A DNA stretch of 64,000 nucleotides from Holophagae bacterium (GTDB lineage Bacteria > Acidobacteriota > Holophagae > Acanthopleuribacterales > Acanthopleuribacteraceae). Under the pieces are notes generated by a model. That model had not been told where the DNA came from and ran no database searches. It was given only the letters and a program-made list of their open reading frames with translations. Positions 25,861 through 34,933 of this stretch are shown one piece after another (positions within the stretch are counted from its first letter, which is position 1; each line of letters opens with the position of its first letter). A program made the position numbers and the translations under genes. Location: assembly GCA_030429565.1 (NCBI GenBank), contig JAUIFE010000026.1, positions 54,369 to 118,368 of the forward strand. Direction: 5' to 3'.

Positions 25861-26022
25861 GTTACCGTCTCCTTGAGATGTTTGTGGTGCTTTAAGGACT
25901 TGAACCAAAACCAATATAGAGGTTTGGGGCAATCAAGATATCTGAGTTGGTCGGGTAAAGCGCGACGGTGATCGTAACACGAAGCCACCGACATGGCCGA
26001 CCCTGGCCGATTATCCAGACGA

Positions 26023-26520
26023 TTAGATGTTGCGGGTGATGGTGGACTTGAGATCGCCGTCTTTTTTGACGAGGTTGGTCATGGTTTCGAAAGCGTTGTT
26101 GTACTTAGAGGTCAAACCCTGCAGACGGATCATGTCCAACTGAGAAGAGCTGTTGGTGCTGTCGATGAAACCTTTGATGTTTTCGATGTTTTGGTCCCAT
26201 TCGGACTGATTGATCCTGCCGGTTTTGATGTCGATGCCGTGGGCTGAAGCGAAAGCGGTCATTTCGGCGGAAACGGTGGCTTTGCCGGAGCTTTTGGCGG
26301 GACGGTCGGCACGCATGGCCATCAACACGTTCTGCGCTTCTTTCAACAAGGCGTTTTTGTTTTTCATTTCGTTGGCTTGGTCCATTAACTGGGTGTTGAT
26401 TGTTTCGGCGCGTTCCATTTGCAGCATCATCATCAGGGTCATGATGTCTACGTTTTGGCCGTCAATGGCACCTTGGGCGGCGTCAATGGTTACAATGGAT
26501 TGTCCTGAAATCTCGGTCAT
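26023..26520 (-). CDS. EspA/SseB-like T3SS tip or filament protein, short paralogue
   Basis: The protein has 165 residues with no signal peptide. The N-terminal helix (about 20-70) is coiled-coil-like. A central HGIDIKTG turn, similar in position to the NGILIDG turn of SseB, precedes a C-terminal helix pair SQLDMIRLQGLTSKYNNAFETMTNLVKK near the end. The helix-turn-helix plan and its position beside the translocators suggest it occupies the tip or filament role (SctA class: LcrV, EspA, IpaD). It shares both ends with the larger protein at 26931. The homology to SseB/EspA is a pattern match, not a measured alignment. Confidence 0.62.
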   Translation of the reverse strand: MTEISGQSIVTIDAAQGAIDGQNVDIMTLMMMLQMERAETINTQLMDQANEMKNKNALLKEAQNVLMAMRADRPAKSSGKATVSAEMTAFASAHGIDIKTGRINQSEWDQNIENIKGFIDSTNSSSQLDMIRLQGLTSKYNNAFETMTNLVKKDGDLKSTITRNI

Positions 26521-26568
26521 GGTCGTTCTCCTAATATTTTTTTTTGAAATTGAAAGGTCGTCGGGCGG

Positions 26569-26880
26569 CTAGATACGCATGCGGGGGACACGGGGTCGAC
26601 TGCGGCGCGCACCTTTTTCGGCTTTAAAGCGTGCCTGAGCGTCGCGAATGTCGGCAGCGACTTCTTCTTCCCATTCCGCCAGTTCTTGCAGAACTTTTTG
26701 GCGCTGATGTTCGGGAACTTTGTCGCTTTCGAGGAAGCGTTTGGCGCTGTCGCGTTCGATGCCCAAATCCTGGTAGAAGTCGTCGGCTTGTTGGAGCAGG
26801 CCTTCCGCTTCGCGAATGAGCTGGTCCATTTTGTCGATGATTTCCGTGGTTTCTTCCTCTACATTTTTCTTCGCGCTCAT
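26569..26880 (-). CDS. Small coiled-coil protein, possible chaperone of the tip proteins
   Basis: The protein has 103 residues. It is almost entirely helical and acidic up to about residue 88, then ends in a basic Arg/Pro-rich tail (RRSRPRVPRMRI). It lies between the two tip-like paralogues on the same strand, with short spacers. The size, the helical character and the basic tail recall the EspA/SseB chaperones CesA and SseA. That comparison is an inference, since no residue-level match is clear. It could also be an unrelated secreted or regulatory peptide. Confidence 0.5.
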   Translation of the reverse strand: MSAKKNVEEETTEIIDKMDQLIREAEGLLQQADDFYQDLGIERDSAKRFLESDKVPEHQRQKVLQELAEWEEEVAADIRDAQARFKAEKGARRSRPRVPRMRI

Positions 26881-26930
26881 GCTGTCCGCCTCCTGATTTG
26901 ATAATGGATCGTTTAGGACTGAAATCGGGC

Positions 26931-27992
26931 TTAGATGTTGCGGGTGATCGTGCTGTCGAGATCGCCGCGTTTCTTGAGCAGGTTGGTCATGACTTCGAAG
27001 CTGTTGTTGTGCTTGCTGGTCAAGCTTTGCAGACGAATCATTTCCAACTGTGAGGTTGAGTTCAGTGAGTCCATAAAACCCTTCAAGTTCTCGACGGTTG
27101 CGGAGAGGTCGTCAGCGGTGTACTGGCCGTCGCCGTCGGAATCAACCAAGGTCACGCCGTTTTCTTTCAACCAGTTGAGGGTGTCGTCATCAAGGGTGAT
27201 CTGTTTCTTCTGGTAGGTTTCAGGCGCATTGGATGCTTCGGATTCAAAGTGCATGGCTTTGCTGTTGTTGGTGCCGAGATCGGCGCCGGAAGCAGAGGTC
27301 CAGTTGTTGCCGGCGGCATTGGCGTAGACGTAGTGACCGTCTTTGGTGTCCATGTCGATTTGACGTCCATCGAGCGTTACGTCGCTAATGCTCAGCGGGG
27401 TGCTGTCGCTTTGGGTCAAGCCGCTGACCACGATGGCTTGGTCGCCTTTGGTGATCGTCAAGGTGTCGGACGTTGTGTAGTCGCTGTTGCCCCACTGCTT
27501 GGTGCCGACGCTGATTTTGGTGCCGTCGTCCAAAACAAAGGTGGTGTCTTTTTTGAAGTCCCAGTCGGTTTTTCCGTCGTTGTTTTCATCAACGTGCGGG
27601 TCACCCCAAACGCGGGTTTCGGAACCGGGAATTTTGTTGCCGTTGGCGTCCGTTTTGGACAAGGTCCACTGGCTGCGGTTTTCGTTCAATTCGATTTGGT
27701 AGCCGTCCAGTTTAATGACGTTGCTGTTTTTATCAACGCTCCACGTCACATCATCGGGGGCGTTGGCGTTGGCTTGTGCCACACGCAGGGCCGCCATTGC
27801 TTGGTTGGCCTGTTTTAACTTGTCGTTGGTGGCTTTCATTTGGTTGGCTTGGTCCATCAACGCGCTGTTCAGCGTTTCGGAACGTTCCAACTGAAGCATC
27901 ATCAGCAAGGTTTGAATGTCGCCGACGTTCTCAGGGCCGCCGCCGAGTTGCAATCCCGCGATGCTAGGATCTGCATTAATTCCATCTACCAT
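26931..27992 (-). CDS. EspA/SseB-like tip/filament protein with inserted DUF1521 (MIIA) self-cleaving domain
   Basis: The protein has 353 residues. Residues about 20-75 and 295-353 match the short paralogue at 26023 in both helical ends. Between them (about 83-262) lies a beta-rich insert with DUF1521 hallmarks: WGDPHVDENNDGKTDWDF at 129-146 and TFVLDDGTKISVGT at 151-164. In the rhizobial T3SS effectors NopE1 and NopE2, DUF1521 cleaves itself between Asp and Pro of GDPHVD when calcium is bound; here that bond is Asp131-Pro132. A further EF-hand-like loop (DSDGDGQYTADD, 284-295) follows the insert. The gene starts with an AAAGGAG Shine-Dalgarno and is the first of the translocator operon. Cleavage in this protein is inferred, not shown. 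Confidence 0.72.
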   Translation of the reverse strand: MVDGINADPSIAGLQLGGGPENVGDIQTLLMMLQLERSETLNSALMDQANQMKATNDKLKQANQAMAALRVAQANANAPDDVTWSVDKNSNVIKLDGYQIELNENRSQWTLSKTDANGNKIPGSETRVWGDPHVDENNDGKTDWDFKKDTTFVLDDGTKISVGTKQWGNSDYTTSDTLTITKGDQAIVVSGLTQSDSTPLSISDVTLDGRQIDMDTKDGHYVYANAAGNNWTSASGADLGTNNSKAMHFESEASNAPETYQKKQITLDDDTLNWLKENGVTLVDSDGDGQYTADDLSATVENLKGFMDSLNSTSQLEMIRLQSLTSKHNNSFEVMTNLLKKRGDLDSTITRNI

Positions 27993-28961
27993 AGTAGTTC
28001 TCCTTTAACTGTTTATGTCTCTAGGACTTGGTTGAACGTTTTTTGGATAAAGCTCCGCCCTTTGCGTGCACAGAAGGCCCGCTTGAGAACAGGTGGAGTT
28101 GATTATCGTTGAGGTCCCGAAGTGGGTGTTCAACCCGGATAACTCACGTCTTGGCGAAGTGTTTTCGCCTGCCGGCAACCCCTCGCCGGCATGACGATGA
28201 ATATATCGGCTAAATGTGGAGCAAATATGTAGGGTGAAAGTTTTTTACTACTTTAGCGTTTGTTTGGTGGATTTGCCCAGTTGGCGTGGATTACAAGCGC
28301 AGGAAAAAACGGTGTTTTGCGTCGAAAGGCACGCAGGGACCGGTGGCTGAATCATTGTGCCCCAATAGAATGAGAACACACCTTTAAATTAACGTGCTAA
28401 ACCGGCACCGCGATCCGTCTGCACATAAAGGCTGAGACGTGGCTCACGACTGTGATTCGGGTCACACGCCTCGATTGCCACATTGTGAAGCCTTGTGTCG
28501 AATGAGGTGTCGCTCGCGTGACAGGGACGCGCGGTTAGCGCCGCAACCATTGAGAACTTGGGAAAAATGCAAATTGTGGATCGATCACTATTTTGGTGAA
28601 TCCGTGAATTAACTGTCAAGAACAAAAATCCGGTCGTGACCCTGTGCTTTGGGTTCGTCTCCCTCTCTTTTTCGCAAACGTTGCGAGTGGGTGACTTGCT
28701 CGTTCGTGCGTTCTTGGTTTTTTTAAATGGCGATGCGCCTCCCGAGTGCCGATCGGATAAGGCCTGAGTTCCGTCGTTTGTGGGTGTGAAAACGCGCAAG
28801 TGGTTGATCTGAAAACTGTTGTGGTAATCGCCGGCGTGCGAGCAATGACGCCGGTGCCTTCCACAAGATGTTGAAGCCTGGCCGTTTGTTCGATTTCGCC
28901 GCCCAGAATCGCCCAGGTTCGGTAAGATGGTTCCTACATTATTTATATGAAGGTGTGTACC
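27993..28961. other. Non-coding region upstream of the translocator operon
   Basis: This stretch of about 970 bp separates the leftward T3SS operon from the rightward GST-like gene, so it should hold divergent promoters. No -35/-10 pair could be assigned with confidence. A short perfect inverted repeat, GCCGGC-AACCCCTC-GCCGGC, lies at about 28171-28190. A minus-strand open frame crosses 28389-29075, but it has no recognisable domain and runs antisense into the next gene. Confidence 0.5.
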
Positions 28962-29699
28962 GTGACCATTAAACTTTATCAGTTCATGATTTCCCATTAT
29001 TGCGAGCGCAGCCGTTGGAATCTGGACCACAAAGGGGTTCCATTTCAACTTGTTAACTGGATTCCCGGCCCGCATATCCCCAAAACCAAACGCATGGGTT
29101 TTAAACGCTCCTACGTGCCGATCCTCGATTACGAAGGCGAGCTGGTACAGAGCTCCGACAACATCGCGCGTTTTCTCGAGCAGAAGTTTCCCGAGAAACC
29201 ACTTTGGCCGGCCGATGCCGATGCCGCCGCCGAGGTTGATCGCTGGGTTCAGCTTGCCGACGAAAAAATCGGCATTCCGCTGCGTTCAATTATGTACAGC
29301 GTGTTGATCCACGAGCGCAAACAAGTCATTGATCTGTGGTGTCAAGATAACCATTTGCTCAACCGCATGATAAGCAATCTCTTGTTTCCTGTTTTAAAGA
29401 AGAAGCTGACGCGCTTTTACAAACTCAATGATCGCCCCCGCCACGAAGCGGCGTTTGCGGAAGGTATCGCCGCCTTTGATGCGGTTTACGCCAAACAAGA
29501 TTTCCTGGTTGGCGACAGTTTTACCTTTGCCGACCTGTCGCTGGCGTCCTTGTTGGCGCCAATGGTGATGCCGCCGCAGCATCAGGTCAAATGGCCGGCG
29601 GAAACGCCCGATAGCTTGCAATCGTTTTTTGAAAAACACCAAAGCGGTCCAAGCGGGCAACGCACGCTGGCCCTGTATCGCGATTTTCGCGGTCGTTAA
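28962..29699 (+). CDS. Glutathione S-transferase-like protein
   Basis: The protein has 245 residues. It has an N-terminal thioredoxin-fold GST domain (TIKLYQFMISHYCERSRWNLDHKG start, and the YVPILDYEGELVQSS-NIARFLE strand-helix that binds the gamma-glutamyl group in true GSTs), then an all-helical C-terminal domain with DSFTFADLSLASLLAPM. The start is chosen at the GTG at 28962 (AAGGTG Shine-Dalgarno, and family N-terminus), rather than the ATG at 28947. The stop codon overlaps that of the convergent histidine kinase. The substrate is unknown. A Cys in the active-site position (SHYCERSRW) suggests a thiol-transfer rather than tyrosine-type enzyme. Confidence 0.82.
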   Translation: MTIKLYQFMISHYCERSRWNLDHKGVPFQLVNWIPGPHIPKTKRMGFKRSYVPILDYEGELVQSSDNIARFLEQKFPEKPLWPADADAAAEVDRWVQLADEKIGIPLRSIMYSVLIHERKQVIDLWCQDNHLLNRMISNLLFPVLKKKLTRFYKLNDRPRHEAAFAEGIAAFDAVYAKQDFLVGDSFTFADLSLASLLAPMVMPPQHQVKWPAETPDSLQSFFEKHQSGPSGQRTLALYRDFRGR

Positions 29700-31975
29700 G
29701 CGCCGCCGACGGCGCTGCGTTCCTGGTGGTCTTGGCCTGCGCCAGGGTAATGGCGGTGCAGTTTGATGGTGACCTCGGTGAATTCGCCCAGCTCGCTTTC
29801 TACCTTGAACTCGCCGCCGTGTTCCTGCACGACGATATCGTAGCTAATCGATAAGCCCAAACCCGTGCCTTTGCCCGCCGGTTTGGTGGTGAAAAACGGG
29901 GTGAAGATGCGTGGTTTGATTTCCTCGGGAATGCCGCCGCCGTTGTCGTAAACCACCATCTCAACCGTGTCGCCGAGGTTGCGCGTGGTAATGCGTACCA
30001 CCGGCGTAAAACCTTCACCTTCTTGTTGTTCGCGTTCGCCGACTGCATAACAGGCGTTGTTGACCACGTTGAGGAATACCCGGCTGATGTTTTCCGGCAC
30101 GACCTCGATGAAACCGACATCATCGGCCAGCGCCAAGGTAAACGACAGCGACATCGATTTGTTTTGCGCGGCCACGCCGTGGTAGGCGAGGTTCAGGTAC
30201 TCGCGAATCATGTCATTGAGATCAATGGTTTCCAGTTGACCCGAGCTTCCGCGTGACAGCATTTGCATACCGTGAATAATTTGGTCGGCCCGTTCACCGT
30301 GTTTAACGATTTGTTGCGAGCTTTGGCCCATATCCGTCGCCAGCTCGTCCAAGCTCTCGAAAATTTCATCACCCAAGCGCGTGCGCGCGGCGGTTAACTC
30401 GGCTTGTAACTCGCGGCTCATGTCGACGATGATGGCGCCGAAGTTGTTGATAAAGTTGAGCGGGTTCTTGATTTCGTGGGCGATGCCTGCCGTCAAGGTA
30501 CCCAGCGACGCCATTTTCTCTTGAATTAACAACTGGTTTTGCGTGCGAATGATTTCGCGGTTTTTATCGCGTAACTCGCGCATCGTGCGCGCTTTGGCAA
30601 CCGCCGACACCGCGTGTTCGCGGAAGCGTACCAGTTTGTGCAGGTCGGACAAATCATAACCTTGGGCGTAACCCAGGTTGTCGAGAATGAGGAAACCTTC
30701 CAATTCGCCGTGCAGCCGCAACGGCATGACCAACAACTCGTGCGAGCGATGAAATGATGCCAGCGTGCGCATGGTTTCGTCGTCTTTGAGCGTCACCAAA
30801 AAAACATCTTCCTCCACCGAATGAATGTGGTCGAGATGATCGTGTAGCAATTCATTGAGGCTTAACTTGTGTTCCGAGAGTTCGCTCATGTCGTAGCCGA
30901 CGGCTGCGGCAAAGCAAAAAAGATCGGCGCTGGTTTGCACGATAAAGGCGCCGCGTTCGGCATGGGGGAAAAGGCGCAAGCCTTGGATGAGCAGGATGTT
31001 GAGCACGTTCTCCAGCACGAATTCGCGGTTTATCGAGATGACGATTTCTTCCAGGGTTTCCAGCTCGTCGTAACGTGCTTTGAGTTCGTCGTTTTTGGCG
31101 CTTAACTCGCTGGTGCGCTCGCGGACGCGCTGTTCCAAGGTGTGGTTGTATTCTTCTAATTTTTGGTGTGATTCGCGGATGTTCAAACTCATGCCGCGAA
31201 AGGCCGTTGCCAAAATACCAACCTCGTCGCGACTGTCGGCGGTGATGTGGTTGCTGACCGAAAAGTCGCCCCGTGCCAATTGGTAGGCTTGTTGGGTTAA
31301 AGCCACGATCGGTTTGGAAATACTGGTGGCAAGGAGAATCCCAAACCCGGCCGCGACCAAGGCCACGATCAGCGCCGTCACCAGGGCGTAGTAAACGCGT
31401 TGCTGGGTCAGTTTGGCGATTTCGGCGCGCGACTCAACGATTTGGGTGTTGACCGTTTTCAGCGTAAAACCCAGCCGCAACACACCCCAATGCTGGTTGC
31501 CGTCGTTAATCGGCATAATCATTTCTAAATAATCGGTATCGCGGGTGGCGTATTGATTGACGGTTTGGTTTTTTTGCTCGGCGGCAAAGCGATCCTCGGC
31601 CGCGTCCAGTTTCGTCTGCAGGTATTCCGGGGAGGTGTGAACCAGCGCCATGCGGTCCTTGTTCATCAAGATGGCGAAGTCGAGATCGCTGTCGGCCGCC
31701 ACGGTTTTCAGCAAAAGCTCGTGCACCGAGGAAAAGTTAAACGCCGCGATATCGTTTTCCACTTGGCGACCCAAATAGGTCGCCAGGGTTGCGCCGCGAT
31801 CTTGCATACTTTTTTTTACCAGGTCGATGCGTGTCTGGAGTTCGCGTTCCAACAACTGTTTTTGAACCGTTATGTGGACCATCGTCATCAGCACCGTCAA
31901 GGTGACGGCTAAACCGACCATGGTCGTGAGCAGTTTCCAGCGAATGCCGCGTCTGATGGGAGTTTGCGAAGTCAT
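29696..31975 (-). CDS. Membrane sensor histidine kinase (HAMP-GAF-HisKA-HATPase)
   Basis: The protein has 759 residues. Its layout is: membrane helix at about 14-34, periplasmic sensor region 35-195, second membrane helix 196-217, HAMP 218-270, coiled coil 270-310, GAF-like domain about 312-465, HisKA with the phosphorylated His500 (GIAHEIKNPLNF), and HATPase (about 600-740, with NVVNNACYAV, DNGGGIPEE and GKGTGLGLS). No response regulator is encoded nearby on this strand; the nearest REC domain is in the gene at 38922. The gene is convergent with the GST-like gene, sharing 4 bases at the stop codons. Confidence 0.93.
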   Translation of the reverse strand: MTSQTPIRRGIRWKLLTTMVGLAVTLTVLMTMVHITVQKQLLERELQTRIDLVKKSMQDRGATLATYLGRQVENDIAAFNFSSVHELLLKTVAADSDLDFAILMNKDRMALVHTSPEYLQTKLDAAEDRFAAEQKNQTVNQYATRDTDYLEMIMPINDGNQHWGVLRLGFTLKTVNTQIVESRAEIAKLTQQRVYYALVTALIVALVAAGFGILLATSISKPIVALTQQAYQLARGDFSVSNHITADSRDEVGILATAFRGMSLNIRESHQKLEEYNHTLEQRVRERTSELSAKNDELKARYDELETLEEIVISINREFVLENVLNILLIQGLRLFPHAERGAFIVQTSADLFCFAAAVGYDMSELSEHKLSLNELLHDHLDHIHSVEEDVFLVTLKDDETMRTLASFHRSHELLVMPLRLHGELEGFLILDNLGYAQGYDLSDLHKLVRFREHAVSAVAKARTMRELRDKNREIIRTQNQLLIQEKMASLGTLTAGIAHEIKNPLNFINNFGAIIVDMSRELQAELTAARTRLGDEIFESLDELATDMGQSSQQIVKHGERADQIIHGMQMLSRGSSGQLETIDLNDMIREYLNLAYHGVAAQNKSMSLSFTLALADDVGFIEVVPENISRVFLNVVNNACYAVGEREQQEGEGFTPVVRITTRNLGDTVEMVVYDNGGGIPEEIKPRIFTPFFTTKPAGKGTGLGLSISYDIVVQEHGGEFKVESELGEFTEVTIKLHRHYPGAGQDHQERSAVGGA

Positions 31976-32371
31976 GAATAGCCAAAAAATGGGAAACGCG
32001 CCGAACGCCGGCGGGTCGCGCGGGGTAAAGAGAGGTGTCGGCCGGATAAAGCAAGGGTTCGGGTTGGCGCCAATGCCGCCGGCTGATTGGAGGGGTTCGA
32101 CCTCCAGCGCAGGCCTGGGCGGGGAAGCGCGGGACTAGGGTGCAGCACGACGTCGCGTCGTATCGCGCCGAGAAGGACGGGAGAGCGTACGTAATCAGTT
32201 TAAATAGTTACGGTTTCCGCGTAAAGGGCAAGGGTGAAAAAAGCGGCCGGCGGCCTTTTCGCTTGCTGTAAAAATCAAGCTTCGGTGGTGTCGCTCACCC
32301 GGTCCTCGCCAAAAAGGGCGGGACCGGCCGGTCCCGCCTTTCTTTTCAGCCAGTATTTCGCGCGCTTCTGC
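31976..32371. other. Intergenic region upstream of the histidine kinase
   Basis: This region of about 400 bp contains the terminator of the nuclease gene (32317-32346) and the upstream region of the histidine kinase. No gene and no clear promoter motif was found in the rest. Confidence 0.5.
32316..32346 (-). terminator. Rho-independent terminator, probably bidirectional
   Basis: A perfect 22-bp palindrome, GGCGGGACCGG/CCGGTCCCGCC (32317-32338), is flanked by TTTCTTTT on one side and AAAAA on the other. A U-run therefore follows the stem in both directions. It lies just past the stop codon of the nuclease gene (minus strand). Confidence 0.85.
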
Positions 32372-33244
32372 TTAGGGCGCTTGGGGGTCAAAAATTTCGT
32401 TGAGGACATGGGCCAAACGCACCGATGCCTGGGCCATGCGAAGCTCCATCAGCGCCAAGTGTTCTTTGGCATAAGCGTCTGGCTGCAAGGCGTGGACCCC
32501 TTCGCTGTCGGGCGTAGGCAGTCGGTAGACCTGGTCGCGCAGTTCCAACGATTCTTTCACCCAATCGCTGTAGTCGCTGTCACGCCATTGCTTGGTAACG
32601 GCCGGATCCAGCGTTTTCAGTAAATTTTGTGCGTAAACTTCCGGCTCCGTCTCTTGTGCTTCAATCACGGCTGAATCCCAAATCCAATGCAGGCTGCCGG
32701 TTTTTTCGCCGAAGGTCACATCGACGTCATTGCCGCCGCGATCTTTGCCGTTGCCCACATGCAGCGGTTGGTGGACGTCACTCAGCAGGTGGGCCAGAAA
32801 CTGAAGCGATTCGGCTTTTTCTTTTTTGGGCGCGTCGGGATGGCGCAGCATCACCATGCAGTCAAGGAGTTTGGGGACCAGGTAACCTTGGTTAAGCGGG
32901 TGTGATTCCGATTCAATATGTTCCAACGCCGCTGCATCGGGCACGGTGATGTAGTGCCAAAAGCGGTGGTTGCGGTAGTCGCGCCAGTTGTCTTTGATGG
33001 TCACGCTTTTGCCGTCGGGGCGTGGGCTCCAGTGTTCGTCGGAGCGGATTTCATCGGCCCAGGTGCAGATTTCGGCCAAGGTTTCTTTGCCCGTTAATTC
33101 GCGCACCGCCGCCAATGTTTTGGGTGTCAGTTGGGCTTGGGCCATGTGACCGATAATACGGTGGCCCACATAACCCCAGGCCAGGGCTTGCTGCTGGCTG
33201 ATGATTAAAAAAATCGCCACCAAAGACAAAAAACGGATTTTCAT
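32372..33244 (-). CDS. Secreted S1/P1-type zinc nuclease
   Basis: The protein has 290 residues. A Sec signal peptide ends ALA at about residue 22, leaving a mature N-terminal tryptophan (WGYVGHRIIGHMAQ) that ligates zinc in this family. Other ligand regions are CTWADEIRS (Asp), HRFWHYI, and HLLSDVHQPLHVGNGKDRGGNDVDV (Asp and His). The enzyme cleaves single-stranded DNA and RNA and removes 3'-phosphates in periplasm or outside the cell. It stands alone, with a terminator behind it. A role in nutrient scavenging or in degrading host nucleic acids is possible. Confidence 0.93.
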   Translation of the reverse strand: MKIRFLSLVAIFLIISQQQALAWGYVGHRIIGHMAQAQLTPKTLAAVRELTGKETLAEICTWADEIRSDEHWSPRPDGKSVTIKDNWRDYRNHRFWHYITVPDAAALEHIESESHPLNQGYLVPKLLDCMVMLRHPDAPKKEKAESLQFLAHLLSDVHQPLHVGNGKDRGGNDVDVTFGEKTGSLHWIWDSAVIEAQETEPEVYAQNLLKTLDPAVTKQWRDSDYSDWVKESLELRDQVYRLPTPDSEGVHALQPDAYAKEHLALMELRMAQASVRLAHVLNEIFDPQAP

Positions 33245-33680
33245 GGGTCACCTCGTGCAAGATCAATTCAAACTAAAACGCGTCGTTGAAACGGCGACAC
33301 AACATCGTTCCACCTGTGCCGAAACCAAACAATTTTTGGCGGTCCACTGCACAGTTTTGGCTGAAAAAGAAGGTCTTGGGCCGGCAAAGGTCAACGACGC
33401 CGTCGATCCAGCCCATCATAACCGAGGCGTTCGTTTTCGTGCGCCGCTTTCGCGCAAAAATGCCACCTCGCGCTTAAACCCAAACGAAGCAGGCAAGGTC
33501 GGCCGAGGCTTGAGCCGCAGTTTTTAAGTGATTCGTTTCTCTGGTGCGCATGTTTGCAAATTTTTTTGATATTCTTTGTTGGTTTTGAGCGTATTTTCTC
33601 GCTCGGCTGTATTGCGGTGCTTTTGCTTGCTGAGAAACCTCGTTTTTCTAACGCAAAAGTGTTGTAAGGAGGTCCTCTTT
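33245..33680. other. Divergent intergenic region
   Basis: About 435 bp lie between the leftward nuclease gene and the rightward thioredoxin-fold gene. The DNA near 33550-33640 is AT-rich, as expected for a promoter region, but no -35/-10 pair with good spacing stands out. Open frames here have no recognisable protein signature. Confidence 0.45.
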
Positions 33681-34874
33681 ATGAATCGTTCTTTTGGGAG
33701 ATACGGCCTGGCTTGGGGGCTGGCGGCCGTGGTGGGCATGCTTTTCGGCGGCGACGGAACTTGGGATTTAGAAGCGGCTCAGAAACAGGCGGCGGCGGAA
33801 AACAAAACCCTTGTCATCGAGATTTTTAATACAGTCTGCCCCAACTGCGTTCACTTCCAACGTTCCTTGGACAAGCAGGATGCCACGGTGATGAAAACGC
33901 TGGCCAATGTGGTTCTGGTCCAAATCGATGAAACCCAACCGCGCGGTAAGCAACTGGCCAAACGTTACGGTAGCCTGGCTGTACCGACGTTTATTGTGCT
34001 TAACCAAGACCTGGAGCCGGTATCGCGGTTTGAAGGGTTCAGCCCCGATTTTTCTCAGGACATGGCGCGCGCGCTGCTTAAAACCAAAACCGTGCCCGAA
34101 CGCGTGGCGGCCTACCACGAAAATCCCGATCCACAAACGGCTTATGAACTTGGGCGGATTCTGCGCGCGCAAGACGATTACACCGGCGCGTTGGCCATGT
34201 TTGACGACATTGGCGCGTCCGGCGACGAAAGCGTTACCGATCTGCAGCAACAAATTCTCTTGACCATGATCGACCATGAAATGGATCGTCCGGGAACCTA
34301 TCCCTCCGCTTTTCTGGATACCTATGCCCAGGCTGTTTACCACGAGCGCTGTGAATCCAAATGGCGCGTGACCGGCATGATGTATTACTACGGCGAGGAA
34401 ACCGGCCGCCCGCGGCTGTACAACAAGTACTTTCGCGATTTTGTGGCCCATGCTAAAGACGACTACGGCATTGATGTGCGTACGCATCCGCGCTACTACA
34501 AACTTCGTTATCGTATTGCGTTGGAAATCGACGGTGATGTTGACGAGGCGGCACGCCTGATGCCGACCTCGTTTCCCGAAGATTGGCGCGAACACTATGG
34601 CTATGTTTTGCATTACGCTTATTGGCTTGGCGACCATTACGTCTTGTTGGAAGACGCACGCGAATTGGCGCATCGGGCCCTGGCCATGGCGCCCAACCCC
34701 CGGCAGCGCAGCACCGTTCACTATGTTTTGGCACAAATCGAGTACTTATTAGGTGACACCGAGATGGCGGTGCGTTTGATGGAGGAAGCGCTGGCCGCAA
34801 CCCCTGATTTTTATCCGCTACATGATGAATATGCCTGTTACCGCGACATGCAGGACGCCGAGCGACCTCTTTAA
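33681..34874 (+). CDS. Exported thioredoxin-fold/TPR protein, copy 1 (CPNC active site)
   Basis: The protein has 397 residues. A hydrophobic export signal (about 7-23) precedes a thioredoxin-like domain with the active site VCPNC (about residues 50-54) and the cis-proline loop LAVPTFIVLN. A helical C-terminal part of about 250 residues contains TPR-like repeats (TAYELGRILRAQDDYTGALAMFDDIG). The start at 33681 has an AAGGAGGTC Shine-Dalgarno. It is the first of three tandem paralogues and is closest to copy 2, with long stretches of nearly identical codons. The likely role is periplasmic thiol-disulfide exchange on an unknown client. Confidence 0.8.
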   Translation: MNRSFGRYGLAWGLAAVVGMLFGGDGTWDLEAAQKQAAAENKTLVIEIFNTVCPNCVHFQRSLDKQDATVMKTLANVVLVQIDETQPRGKQLAKRYGSLAVPTFIVLNQDLEPVSRFEGFSPDFSQDMARALLKTKTVPERVAAYHENPDPQTAYELGRILRAQDDYTGALAMFDDIGASGDESVTDLQQQILLTMIDHEMDRPGTYPSAFLDTYAQAVYHERCESKWRVTGMMYYYGEETGRPRLYNKYFRDFVAHAKDDYGIDVRTHPRYYKLRYRIALEIDGDVDEAARLMPTSFPEDWREHYGYVLHYAYWLGDHYVLLEDARELAHRALAMAPNPRQRSTVHYVLAQIEYLLGDTEMAVRLMEEALAATPDFYPLHDEYACYRDMQDAERPL

Positions 34875-34933
34875 ATGCCGGGTTACCCTACCCGCCAACC
34901 CTTTTTCGCGATACCGACGCTGGAGGCCTAACC

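Noticed and set aside
28389..29075. A 228-codon minus-strand frame upstream of the GST-like gene
   Set aside because: It runs antisense into the GST gene, has a low-complexity translation and no family match.
33768..34736. A 322-codon minus-strand frame opposite the first thioredoxin-fold gene
   Set aside because: The plus strand carries a CxxC thioredoxin fold, a signal and a Shine-Dalgarno; the antisense frame carries nothing recognisable.
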